This document shows, one piece after another, positions 57,218 to 64,000 of a DNA stretch of 64,000 bases (position 1 is its first letter; every line of letters starts with the position of its first letter). The stretch is from Paracoccus sp. TOH (lineage in GTDB: Bacteria > Pseudomonadota > Alphaproteobacteria > Rhodobacterales > Rhodobacteraceae). A model generated the notes under the pieces. The model saw only the letters and a list, made by a program, of their open reading frames with translations. It ran no database searches and was not told the origin of the DNA. The position numbers and the translations under genes were made by a program. The stretch covers positions 1,251,352-1,315,351 of the forward strand of contig NZ_CP098361.1 of NCBI RefSeq assembly GCF_030388245.1. Direction: 5' to 3'.

Positions 57218-57250
57218 CGTGAAAGCCCGCCTTGTCGGCGGGCTTTCACG
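57218..57250. terminator. Long perfect hairpin between convergent genes
   Basis: CGTGAAAGCCCGCC pairs with GGCGGGCTTTCACG around a TTGTC loop, a 14-bp perfect stem. It lies between the holin-like gene (ending 57213) and grxD (ending 57271 on the other strand) and could act for both. No T-run is present, though A/T bases flank the stem. Confidence 0.6.
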
Positions 57251-57270
57251 TCTCTGCGGTCTGGAATGCC

Positions 57271-57633
57271 TCAGGCGTTCGCTTCGCGGATCTTGTTCGC
57301 GGCGTCCTTGTCATAAGCCACCCCGGCCTTGTCGAGCAACTGATCCAGCTCGCCCGACAGCGTCATCTCGGTGACGATGTCGCAGCCGCCCACGAACTCG
57401 CCCTTGATATAAAGCTGCGGAATGGTCGGCCAGTCCGAGAACTCCTTGATGCCTTGCCGGATCGTCTCGTCGGCGAGCACGTTCACGTCGCGATATTGCA
57501 CGTTCATGTAGTTCAGCACTCCGGCCACCCGGCTCGAGAAGCCGCATTGCGGCATTTCCTTGGTGCCCTTCATGAACAGGACGACATCATTGCCGTCGAT
57601 GGTTTCCTGGATCTGCTGGCGCGCTTCGGTCAT
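57271..57633 (-). CDS. grxD: Monothiol glutaredoxin (Grx4 type)
   Basis: Grx4 carries iron-sulfur clusters with BolA. The 120 residues include the CGFS active site (about residue 30), [16 protein letters not shown] and a C-terminal helix. The start is the [12 protein letters not shown]; the frame continues eight codons upstream. It lies 42 nt after the bolA gene, the usual Grx4-BolA pairing. Confidence 0.93.
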   Translation of the reverse strand: MTEARQQIQETIDGNDVVLFMKGTKEMPQCGFSSRVAGVLNYMNVQYRDVNVLADETIRQGIKEFSDWPTIPQLYIKGEFVGGCDIVTEMTLSGELDQLLDKAGVAYDKDAANKIREANA

Positions 57634-57675
57634 TCTGCTGGTTCCTTCCTGAAGCATGGTATGCTTGCCTGCTTT

Positions 57676-57918
57676 TTACTCGGGGGCCTTGGTGGTCAAC
57701 GCCAGCGCGTGCAGCGCGCCTTGCGGGCCGTCCATCTTGCCCTGCAAGGCGGCATAGACGGCGCGCTGCTGCTGGACGCGGTTCTGGCCACGGAAGCTTT
57801 CGTCGATCACCTCCGCAGCATAGTGATTGCCGTCCCCGGCAAGGTCGGTGATGGTGATCTTGGCATGCGGGAAGGCAGCGCGGATCAGGGCTTCGATGTC
57901 CTGGGCTTCCATAGCCAT
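57676..57918 (-). CDS. bolA: BolA-family protein
   Basis: BolA partners Grx4 in [2Fe-2S] handling and regulation. The 80 residues contain AGDGNHYAAEVIDESFRGQNRVQQQRAVYAALQ with the conserved His, and end HALALTTKAPE. Two nearby ATGs (57918, 57912) are possible starts. AAAGGAACC precedes the first. It opens the bolA-grxD unit. Confidence 0.9.
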   Translation of the reverse strand: MAMEAQDIEALIRAAFPHAKITITDLAGDGNHYAAEVIDESFRGQNRVQQQRAVYAALQGKMDGPQGALHALALTTKAPE

Positions 57919-58112
57919 GGCGGTTCCTTTCACTGTTCTCCATGATGTAGGCGAAGCCCGCGCAGGCCGCAAGATCACCACCTTGCCGCAGGGGCCGCAG
58001 CATCGGGCAAGGCGAGAGTCCCGGCGCCGATGCCCGGAGACACGGCTTCGCCATAGCTGACGCGGAATCGGGAAACCGGCGATAGTAGATTGATTTCAGG
58101 GATGAAATGAAT

Positions 58113-58187
58113 TGGCTGGGGCGGTAGGATTCGAACCTACGGTACACGGTACCAAAAACCGTTGCCTTACCACTTGGCCACGCCCCA
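58113..58187 (-). tRNA. tRNA-Gln (anticodon TTG)
   Basis: The 75-nt cloverleaf includes encoded CCA. The acceptor stem is TGGGGCG/CGCCCCA, the anticodon loop TTTTGGT gives TTG, and the T arm is GTAGG-TTCGAAT-CCTAC. Discriminator G73, as expected for tRNA-Gln. Confidence 0.95.
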
Positions 58188-58284
58188 ACTCTGTGGAGGC
58201 GTATCTATCCAAGCCTGCAGGAGCGTGCAAGGGGCAAAAAGGAAAAATCTTGTGGCTTCCCGCCGAGGCATTTATGCGCCCCGC

Positions 58285-59496
58285 ATGGAACAGGCGGATA
58301 CAGTCATTCTGGGTGCCGGCGCGGCCGGGCTTTTCTGCGCGGGCACGATTCTCGAGCGGCTGCAGGGCCGGGGCGGACAGCGCATCGTGGTCCTGGATCA
58401 CGCCCGCGCGCCGGGCGAGAAGATCCGGATCTCGGGCGGCGGGCGCTGCAATTTCACCAATCTGGCGACGGCGCCGGACCGATTCCTGTCGCAGAATCCG
58501 CGCTTTGCCGCCTCGGCGCTGGCCGGGTTCGCTGCGGCGGATTTCGTCGCCATGGTGGACCGGGCGGGCATTGCCTGGCACGAAAAGACCCTCGGCCAAT
58601 TGTTCTGCGACGGCAGCGCCCGGCAGATCATCGACCTGCTGCTGCACCGGATGCGGGGCGCCGAGCTGCGCCTGGACAGCGCCGTCGAGAGCGTCGAGCC
58701 CCTGGCCGAAGGGTTCCGCATCGCCACGCCGCGCGGCCCGTTGCAGGCGCGCCGGGTGGTGGTGGCGACCGGCGGAAAATCCATCCCGAAAATGGGCGCC
58801 ACCGGGATCGGCTATGATATCGCCCGGCGCTTCGGGCTGGACATCGTCGAGCCGCGGGCCGGGCTGGTGCCGCTGACCTTCGCGCAGCAGGACCTGGACC
58901 TGTGCCGGCCGCTGGCCGGGCTGTCCGTCACCGCCGAGGTCGGCCATGGCGCCGGTCGGACCCGGGCGCTGTTCCGCGACGGGCTGCTCTTTACGCATCG
59001 CGGCCTCTCGGGACCGGCGATCCTGCAGATTTCCAGCTTCTGGCGGCCGGGCGAGACGATCCGCGTCGATCTGGCGCCGGATGCGGATATCGCGGCAGGG
59101 CTGCGGGAGTTGCGGGGGCAGGGCGGCCGGGTCGCGGTCGCGACGGCGCTGTCGCGCTGGCTGCCGGCACGCCTGGCCGAGGCGATCTGCGCCGAGCTTG
59201 AGCTTGCCGGGGCACGGCTGGCCGACCAGGGCAATGCGACGCTGGACAGCATTGCGAACCGGGTCAACCGCTGGCATCTGCGCCCGGTCGGTTCGGAAGG
59301 CTGGCGCACGGCCGAGGTCACGGTCGGCGGCGTCGATACGCGCAGCCTCGATTCCCGCAGCATGCAGGCGAAGGCCGTGCCCGGGCTCTACTGCATCGGC
59401 GAAGTCGTGGACGTGACCGGCTGGCTCGGCGGCTACAATTTCCAATGGGCCTGGGCCTCGGCCCATGCCGCGGCCCAGGCCATCGCCGCCGGCTGA
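58285..59496 (+). CDS. HI0933-family (BaiN/YhiN-like) FAD oxidoreductase
   Basis: This 403-residue flavoprotein has the FAD motif VILGAGAAGLFCAGTIL, the GEKIRISGGGRCNFTN loop and a C-terminal TGWLGGYNFQWAWASA block. It belongs to a large conserved family of largely unassigned reductases. The ATG start at 58285 follows a short gap after tRNA-Gln on the opposite strand. It meets kdsA end-to-end (no gap) in a convergent pair. Confidence 0.85.
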   Translation: MEQADTVILGAGAAGLFCAGTILERLQGRGGQRIVVLDHARAPGEKIRISGGGRCNFTNLATAPDRFLSQNPRFAASALAGFAAADFVAMVDRAGIAWHEKTLGQLFCDGSARQIIDLLLHRMRGAELRLDSAVESVEPLAEGFRIATPRGPLQARRVVVATGGKSIPKMGATGIGYDIARRFGLDIVEPRAGLVPLTFAQQDLDLCRPLAGLSVTAEVGHGAGRTRALFRDGLLFTHRGLSGPAILQISSFWRPGETIRVDLAPDADIAAGLRELRGQGGRVAVATALSRWLPARLAEAICAELELAGARLADQGNATLDSIANRVNRWHLRPVGSEGWRTAEVTVGGVDTRSLDSRSMQAKAVPGLYCIGEVVDVTGWLGGYNFQWAWASAHAAAQAIAAG

Positions 59497-60330
59497 TCAG
59501 CCCATCACCGGGTCCGACTTGGCCAACGCGTCGAAGCGCATCAGCGAGCCGACCAGAGCCGGCATCCGATCCAGATGAATCATGTTCGGCCCGTCCGAGG
59601 GCGCGTTGTCGGGATCCTCATGCGTCTCGATGAACACCCCGGCCACGCCGATCGACACGGCCGCCCGCGCCATGAGCGGGGCGAATTCGCGCTGCCCGCC
59701 CGAGGAACCGCCCTGGCCGCCCGGCTGCTGCACGGAATGGGTCGCGTCCATGATCACCGGCCAGCCGGTGCGGGCCATGATCGGCAGGCTGCGCATGTCG
59801 GCAACCAGGGTGTTGTAGCCGAAGCTGACGCCGCGCTCGGTCAGCAGGATGCGCTGGTTGCCGGTCGAGCCGACCTTGTCGGCGACATTCGGCATGTCCC
59901 AGGGGGCCAGGAACTGCCCCTTCTTGATGTTGACCACCGCCCCGGTTTCGCCCGCCGCCAGCAGCAGGTCGGTCTGACGGGACAGGAAGGCGGGGATCTG
60001 GATCACATCCACCACCGCGCCGGCCATGCGCGCCTGCTCGATATCATGCACATCGGTCAGCACCGGGCAGCCGATGCGGCTGCGCACCTCTTCGAGCATT
60101 CGCAGCCCTTCCTCGATGCCGATGCCGCGGCGCCCCCTGAGCGAGGTGCGGTTGGCCTTGTCGTAGCTGGCCTTGAACACGTAGCCGGCGCCTGCCTTGG
60201 CACAGGCCTCGGCCACGGTCTCGGCGATCATCAGCGCATGATCGAGCGTTTCGAGCTGGCAGGGCCCGGCGATCAGCACCAGGGGCAGATCGTTTCCGAA
60301 AGTGACATTGCCGGTCTGGACATGGTTCAT
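59497..60330 (-). CDS. kdsA: 3-deoxy-8-phosphooctulonate synthase (Kdo-8-phosphate synthase)
   Basis: KdsA condenses phosphoenolpyruvate with arabinose 5-phosphate to make Kdo-8-P. The 277 residues include IAGPCQLET, FKASYDKANRTS, LTDVHDIEQA and a C-terminal ETHEDPDNAPSDGPNM segment. It sits directly downstream of kpsE and overlaps it by 4 nt, so it may supply Kdo for the capsule linker as well as lipopolysaccharide. Convergent with the flavoprotein gene. Confidence 0.95.
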   Translation of the reverse strand: MNHVQTGNVTFGNDLPLVLIAGPCQLETLDHALMIAETVAEACAKAGAGYVFKASYDKANRTSLRGRRGIGIEEGLRMLEEVRSRIGCPVLTDVHDIEQARMAGAVVDVIQIPAFLSRQTDLLLAAGETGAVVNIKKGQFLAPWDMPNVADKVGSTGNQRILLTERGVSFGYNTLVADMRSLPIMARTGWPVIMDATHSVQQPGGQGGSSGGQREFAPLMARAAVSIGVAGVFIETHEDPDNAPSDGPNMIHLDRMPALVGSLMRFDALAKSDPVMG

Positions 60331-62072
60331 GAGGACACCTGTTCGCGCAGGATCGAGGCCGTCAGCGAGAGCATCAGGTAGATGCCCGCGAAGATCAGAA
60401 AGGCGACGATCGTGTTCTGGAAAGCCTTGGGATAGGTCGGTTCGTCCGGCGGCACCGGGGCCACCGACAGCGAGAGATAGCGGACCTGCTTGTTCGCCTC
60501 GATGCGGGCGTTCTCCATCTGCGCGGCGGCGGCGGCCAGCAGTTCCTGACGGGTGAGCAGGTCGGATTCGGCGATGCGGATCTCGCCCGAGATGGTGGCG
60601 AGCGAGCCGCGGGCATTGTTGCCTTCGGTCAACTGGCTGCGGGTGTCCGCCAGCATCTCCTCGAGCCGGCTGATGTCGCCCATCACCCCGGCGACCCGGC
60701 TTTGATTCGGCCGCAGGTTCGATTGCAGCTGGCCCAGCTCCAGCTTCTTCTCGGCCAGCTGGCGCTCCAGTTCGGCGATATGGCCCATGATCACCGAGCC
60801 CTCAGCCGCCGGGTCGAGCACGCCGAGCTTCTGTTGCAGTTCCTGCACGCGGCGCTGCGCCGCCTCCACCTTTGCCTCGGCGTCCTGATAGCTTTCGATG
60901 GCGCCCTTCATCTGATCCTCGCGCAGCCGGGCGGTCATCTGGTCCACCTGGCCCTCGGCATATTTGATCAGCGCCAGCGAGAATTCCTGGCTCAGCTTCG
61001 GGTCCGGGGCGATCACCTCCATGTTGATCACGCCTTCGGTCGGGTCGTAGCCGATCTTCACCGAGTTCTGGTAAAGCTTGTAGGTCTCCTCGTTGGTCGC
61101 CTCGGGCAGCAGGCGCAGGATCGGGTCGATGGCGGCGACCTGGAAGGCCTGTCGGAAACCCAGATCCCTGTCGAGCCGCAGCATGGCATCGCGCGACGTC
61201 AGGTAGCTTTGCACCGAGACCGAGTCGGTATTGGTCGCCAATTGCGTGCCGCTGAACAGCCCTCCCAGGCTGGCGGAACTGGACTTGTCGGCCTGCTGGA
61301 TCTGGAATTGCGACACCGTGGCGTAAAGCGGCGTCGCGACGAAAAAATAATACCAGCCGGCGATCAGCGTCGGCAGGATGACAAAGGCCGCCAGCCGGCC
61401 CAGCAGCATCAGCAGCTTGCGGCGCCGCCGGCGGGCGATGTCCTGCTGGATGCGGATGATCTCGGCGGCGCGGCGATCCTCGGTCAGCGCCTCGCGCGAG
61501 GGCAGCTTGGTCGTGCCGGGCGGCAGCGGCATGATCTCGGTGCCGCGGCCGCGGCGCGCCGGGGTGTTCTTGCGGGTCGGCACCGGCATGTTGGCCGAGG
61601 CTGCCGGCTCGGCCTGCGCCTGGGCGCGCGCGCCCTCGTCGGACAGGATCTTGCCCACGGCGGCGCGATGGAACGGGTCGATGCCGCGGTCACGCAGCAC
61701 CACCACCGCCTCGTGGTCGGAATCCACCTGGATCTCGTGCATGGCGGCAATACGGCGTGCCATGCGCAACTGCCGGTCGGTCAGGTTCTCGGCCCGCACC
61801 GCCGCGATCCGCTCTTGCATCGGGGGCTGGCCCTCGGTCGGCGGCTTTTGCGGCGCCGCGTCGGGAAAGCGCATGTCGCCGAACCCGTCATCGCCGGCCG
61901 CCGCCTCGAAAAGCTGCTCGGGTCCGGCGGCGGGCCTTGTCGCCTCGTCGCGCTTTTGCACCGAGATCTGCACCTTGCGCGCCGTCTCGACCGCATTCGA
62001 CCCGCGCTGGACCGCCAGAACCGATTCCTCGCGGCTGATGCGATAGGCGCGCGCCTTAGGCGGTGTAGTCAT
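60327..62072 (-). CDS. kpsE: Capsule polysaccharide export inner-membrane protein KpsE-like, long form
   Basis: KpsE couples the inner-membrane ABC exporter to the outer-membrane channel. The 581 residues have a first helix near 217-237 (LLGRLAAFVILPTLIAGWYYFF), a periplasmic coiled coil (about 370-500) and a C-terminal helix (AFQNTIVAFLIFAGIYLMLSL). The family is usually about 380 residues; here an N-terminal cytosolic extension of about 200 residues, rich in Arg/Glu/Gln, is added. It overlaps kpsT by 17 nt and kdsA by 4 nt. Confidence 0.88.
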   Translation of the reverse strand: MTTPPKARAYRISREESVLAVQRGSNAVETARKVQISVQKRDEATRPAAGPEQLFEAAAGDDGFGDMRFPDAAPQKPPTEGQPPMQERIAAVRAENLTDRQLRMARRIAAMHEIQVDSDHEAVVVLRDRGIDPFHRAAVGKILSDEGARAQAQAEPAASANMPVPTRKNTPARRGRGTEIMPLPPGTTKLPSREALTEDRRAAEIIRIQQDIARRRRRKLLMLLGRLAAFVILPTLIAGWYYFFVATPLYATVSQFQIQQADKSSSASLGGLFSGTQLATNTDSVSVQSYLTSRDAMLRLDRDLGFRQAFQVAAIDPILRLLPEATNEETYKLYQNSVKIGYDPTEGVINMEVIAPDPKLSQEFSLALIKYAEGQVDQMTARLREDQMKGAIESYQDAEAKVEAAQRRVQELQQKLGVLDPAAEGSVIMGHIAELERQLAEKKLELGQLQSNLRPNQSRVAGVMGDISRLEEMLADTRSQLTEGNNARGSLATISGEIRIAESDLLTRQELLAAAAAQMENARIEANKQVRYLSLSVAPVPPDEPTYPKAFQNTIVAFLIFAGIYLMLSLTASILREQVSS

Positions 62073-62709
62073 AATATTGCCTTGCCTCTTCGAGGGTTTC
62101 AAACTGATAAAGCTTGCCGTCGCGCAATACGGCCGCGCAATTGCAGAATTTCTCGATGGTCTGGGCCTGGTGCGACACCACCACCACCGTCGCCGATTTC
62201 AGCCGGTCGTAAAGCACCGAGCCGGCCTTGCGGTTGAATTCCGCGTCCGTGGTGGTCGGCATGCCCTCGTCGATCAGGTAAACGTCGAATTCCAGCGCCA
62301 GCATCAGCGAAAAGGTGAAGCGCGAGCGCATCCCGGCACTGTAGGTGCCGACCGGCATGTCGAAATATTCGTCGATATCGGTCAGCCAGCGGCAGAAGGC
62401 CTCGACGTAATCCGGGTCGAGCCCGTAGATGCGGGCGATGAAGCGGGCATTCTCGTTGGCGCTGAGCGTGGCGGTGATGCCGCCCATGAACCCGAGGGGG
62501 AAGGACACGCGGCAATCGGTGCGGATCGTGCCCTCGTCTGGTTTTTCCAGCCCGCACATCATGTTGATGATCGTGGTCTTGCCAGTGCCGTTCGGCGCGA
62601 GGATGCCTATGGACCGTCCCAGCTCGATGCGGAACGAGGCGCGATCGAGGATCACCTTGCGCTGGGTCCCGGTCCAGAACGACTTGGAGACATCGTCGAA
62701 TTCGATCAT
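62056..62709 (-). CDS. kpsT: Capsule polysaccharide ABC exporter ATPase KpsT
   Basis: KpsT is the ATPase of the capsule exporter. The 217 residues have Walker A APNGTGKTT, the signature YSAGMRSRF and Walker B VYLIDEGMPTT, typical of the KpsT/Wzt group. It leads kpsT-kpsE-kdsA on the minus strand. No kpsM permease gene is present next to it, which is unusual because KpsM normally pairs with KpsT. Confidence 0.92.
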   Translation of the reverse strand: MIEFDDVSKSFWTGTQRKVILDRASFRIELGRSIGILAPNGTGKTTIINMMCGLEKPDEGTIRTDCRVSFPLGFMGGITATLSANENARFIARIYGLDPDYVEAFCRWLTDIDEYFDMPVGTYSAGMRSRFTFSLMLALEFDVYLIDEGMPTTTDAEFNRKAGSVLYDRLKSATVVVVSHQAQTIEKFCNCAAVLRDGKLYQFETLEEARQYYDYTA

Positions 62710-62793
62710 CTGACCGTCCCGATCCGCGCATCCCGCGCAGCTGACAAACTGACAAGCCGCCGTGCAGGATCAGCCCGGCGGGGCTGGCCGGAC

Positions 62794-62820
62794 ATTATGC
62801 GCAGGGGCATCCGCTGTCCA
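62794..62820 (-). promoter_or_regulatory. Possible promoter for kpsT-kpsE-kdsA
   Basis: On the minus strand, TGGACA (62815-62820) and CATAAT (62794-62799) are separated by 15 nt. Both boxes are good, but the spacing is short. Confidence 0.3.
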
Positions 62821-62896
62821 CCATGGCCGATCAATGCTTGAAACATCGTGAATGCCCGGTCTTTTTTCCGGCGCATTTCATCCATATTTGCGGGTC

Positions 62897-63514
62897 ATGG
62901 CTCTCTCCGGTGATCTTGTGCGGAAAATCGCGGATTGCAGGCTCTGTGCGCCGCGGTTCGCGCAGACTGCGACCCGCCACAGCCCGCGTCCCGTCGCCTG
63001 GTTCGCGCCGGGCGCCCGCATCCTGGTCGTCGGGCAGGCGCCGGGCATGCGGGTGCATCTGGCGGGCCGGCCCTTTGCCGACCGGTCCGGCGACCGGTTG
63101 CGCGACTGGATGGGGGTCACGGACGAGGTCTTCTATGACCGGACGCGCATCGCCATCGTGCCGATGGCCTTCTGTTTCCCGGGCTACGACACCAAGGGCT
63201 CGGACCTGCCGCCGCCGCCGATCTGCGCCGCCACCTGGCGGGCGCGGGTCATGGAGGAGCTGCAGCCGGACCTGACCCTGCTGGTCGGCGGCCATGCGCA
63301 ACGCTGGCATCTGGGGCAGGCGGCCAGGGGCGGCGTCACGGCCACGGTCGCCGGCTGGCGCGACCATGCACCGCGCATCTTTCCCTTGCCTCATCCGTCC
63401 TGGCGCAATACCGCCTGGCTGCGGCGCCATCCCTGGTTCGAGGCCGAGCTGCTGCCCGAGCTGCGCGCCGCGATTGCCGGATTGCTGAGAGAGGCCGATG
63501 ACCCCGCTGGATGA
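62897..63514 (+). CDS. Uracil-DNA glycosylase-family protein
   Basis: The 205-residue protein has the UDG-type motif VVGQAPGMRVHLAGRPFAD and the late HPSWRNTAWL motif, characteristic of this superfamily. An N-terminal CRLC pair might belong to an Fe-S cluster, though the two other Cys expected for that are not obvious. The ATG 62897 is preferred to one 45 nt upstream. It is divergent from kpsT and overlaps the next gene by 17 nt. Excision specificity is unknown. Confidence 0.85.
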   Translation: MALSGDLVRKIADCRLCAPRFAQTATRHSPRPVAWFAPGARILVVGQAPGMRVHLAGRPFADRSGDRLRDWMGVTDEVFYDRTRIAIVPMAFCFPGYDTKGSDLPPPPICAATWRARVMEELQPDLTLLVGGHAQRWHLGQAARGGVTATVAGWRDHAPRIFPLPHPSWRNTAWLRRHPWFEAELLPELRAAIAGLLREADDPAG

Positions 63515-64000
63515 GCTTTGCCAGATCCCGTTTCACGAGGCCGAGGCGCCGGCGCGGGCGCGCATCCTGTCCCGCCTCGCCGATACCGGACTTTTCGCCG
63601 CGCTGGTTGCCGAACCGCCGGACGACAGGGCCGAGCTGCGCATCTTCGACCTGCCCGACGGGCCGGTGGCCCTGGCCTGCGACGGCGAGGACCGGCTGGC
63701 CGATTTCCTGGGCGGGCCGGTCGCCTATGTGGCGCTGCCGGGCCGGGTGCTGGCCGCCGCCCTTGCCTCGGAGGGGCGGGGGCTGCTGGTCAATCCCGGC
63801 CATGCCTCGCAACTGATGCTGGATGCCGGGATGCTGGCCTGGCTGGTCGGCGCCCTGGAGGCGCGGCCCAGCATGGCCCCGGATGAGGCGGCGCAGAGCC
63901 TTTCGGCACCGACGCCCGACGCCGTGGCGCTGCTGGCCGAACCCCTGGCGCAGCGGTTGGCGGATATGGCCGGGCTGGTGCCGCGGATGGCGCTGGTCGC
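63498..64000 (+). CDS. SseB-family protein, N-terminal part (continues past the window)
   Basis: The visible 167 residues show an SseB-N-like domain: LAGP-type strands with DDRAELRIFDLPDGPVALACDGEDRLADFLGG and LLVNPGHASQLMLDAGMLAWL. SseB-family proteins have several described roles, including enhanced serine sensitivity, and no function can be assigned. It overlaps the UDG-like gene by 17 nt and the frame is open to the window end. Confidence 0.75.
   Translation, partial: MTPLDELCQIPFHEAEAPARARILSRLADTGLFAALVAEPPDDRAELRIFDLPDGPVALACDGEDRLADFLGGPVAYVALPGRVLAAALASEGRGLLVNPGHASQLMLDAGMLAWLVGALEARPSMAPDEAAQSLSAPTPDAVALLAEPLAQRLADMAGLVPRMALV

Overview
The window is a GC-rich stretch (visibly around two thirds G+C) of an alphaproteobacterial chromosome, most like Paracoccus or a close Rhodobacteraceae relative. 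Supporting signs are a class I lysyl-tRNA synthetase, a histidine tRNA with A73 and no encoded G-1, adjacent rib and nusB genes, the rpoZ-rsh pair, the ccmABCDG order behind secDF, DUF2125/DUF2062/DUF6324/MmcB proteins and a TakP-type TRAP system. This assignment is inferred from gene content and protein sequence only. Most of the window is dense, ordinary housekeeping sequence with many 1-20 nt overlaps between genes.

Layout. 1-3.9 kb: the end of the lysyl-tRNA synthetase gene, a large beta-helix (pectate-lyase-like) protein and a small FMN-type oxidase. 3.9-9.5 kb: a complete minus-strand oppABCDF peptide transporter. 9.6-11.3 kb: an intact IS1380-family insertion sequence with imperfect terminal repeats and a 5-bp target duplication, placed exactly between the divergent oppA and cob genes. 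11.3-13.6 kb: cobU-cobT-cobS, which assemble the nucleotide loop of cobalamin. 13.7-17.5 kb: TRAP permease genes (dctQ, dctM) facing their binding-protein gene (takP-like) across two back-to-back terminators. 17.8-27.4 kb: nrdR-ribD, then three minus-strand capsule genes (kpsC, a wza/kpsD-like exporter gene, kpsS), then ribE-unknown-ribB-ribH-nusB. The capsule genes therefore split what looks like one riboflavin group. 27.5-32.4 kb: a small membrane protein, a DUF481 outer-membrane protein, mmcB with a LexA-like box, a DUF6324 protein, tRNA-His, dusA and mazG. 32.5-41.9 kb: yajC-secD-secF-Mth938-ccmABCDG, then hisC-tyrC and a DUF2125 protein. 42-47.4 kb: a ChaC cyclotransferase, an ExbB-like/OmpA-like membrane pair, a GT8 glycosyltransferase and a NYN nuclease. 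47.4-51.2 kb: folK, rpoZ, rsh and a DUF2062 protein. 51.2-55.9 kb: a polyamine-type gamma-glutamylation cluster and a class V aminotransferase. 56-58.2 kb: a stress-type YqjD-like/holin-fold pair behind an EcfG-like promoter, then the Grx4-BolA pair and tRNA-Gln. 58.3-64 kb: a HI0933-family flavoprotein, then kdsA-kpsE-kpsT for capsule, a uracil-DNA glycosylase-like gene and the start of an SseB-family gene.

How the parts connect. Two separated capsule blocks (19.2-23.9 kb and 59.5-62.7 kb) together supply KpsC, KpsS, an outer-membrane exporter, KpsE, KpsT and the Kdo precursor enzyme KdsA, but no KpsM permease is present. The riboflavin genes make lumazine and riboflavin. The ccm genes and secDF/yajC serve cytochrome c maturation and protein export. 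No CRISPR array, prophage or clearly new multi-gene system was found. The less familiar items are the ExbB/OmpA-like pair with an internally duplicated tail, the 11-residue-repeat protein behind the EcfG-like promoter, a stop-start relay of two mini-ORFs between ccmA and ccmB, a near-identical 26-bp dispersed repeat, and an unexplained structured intergenic stretch at 29.24-29.51 kb.
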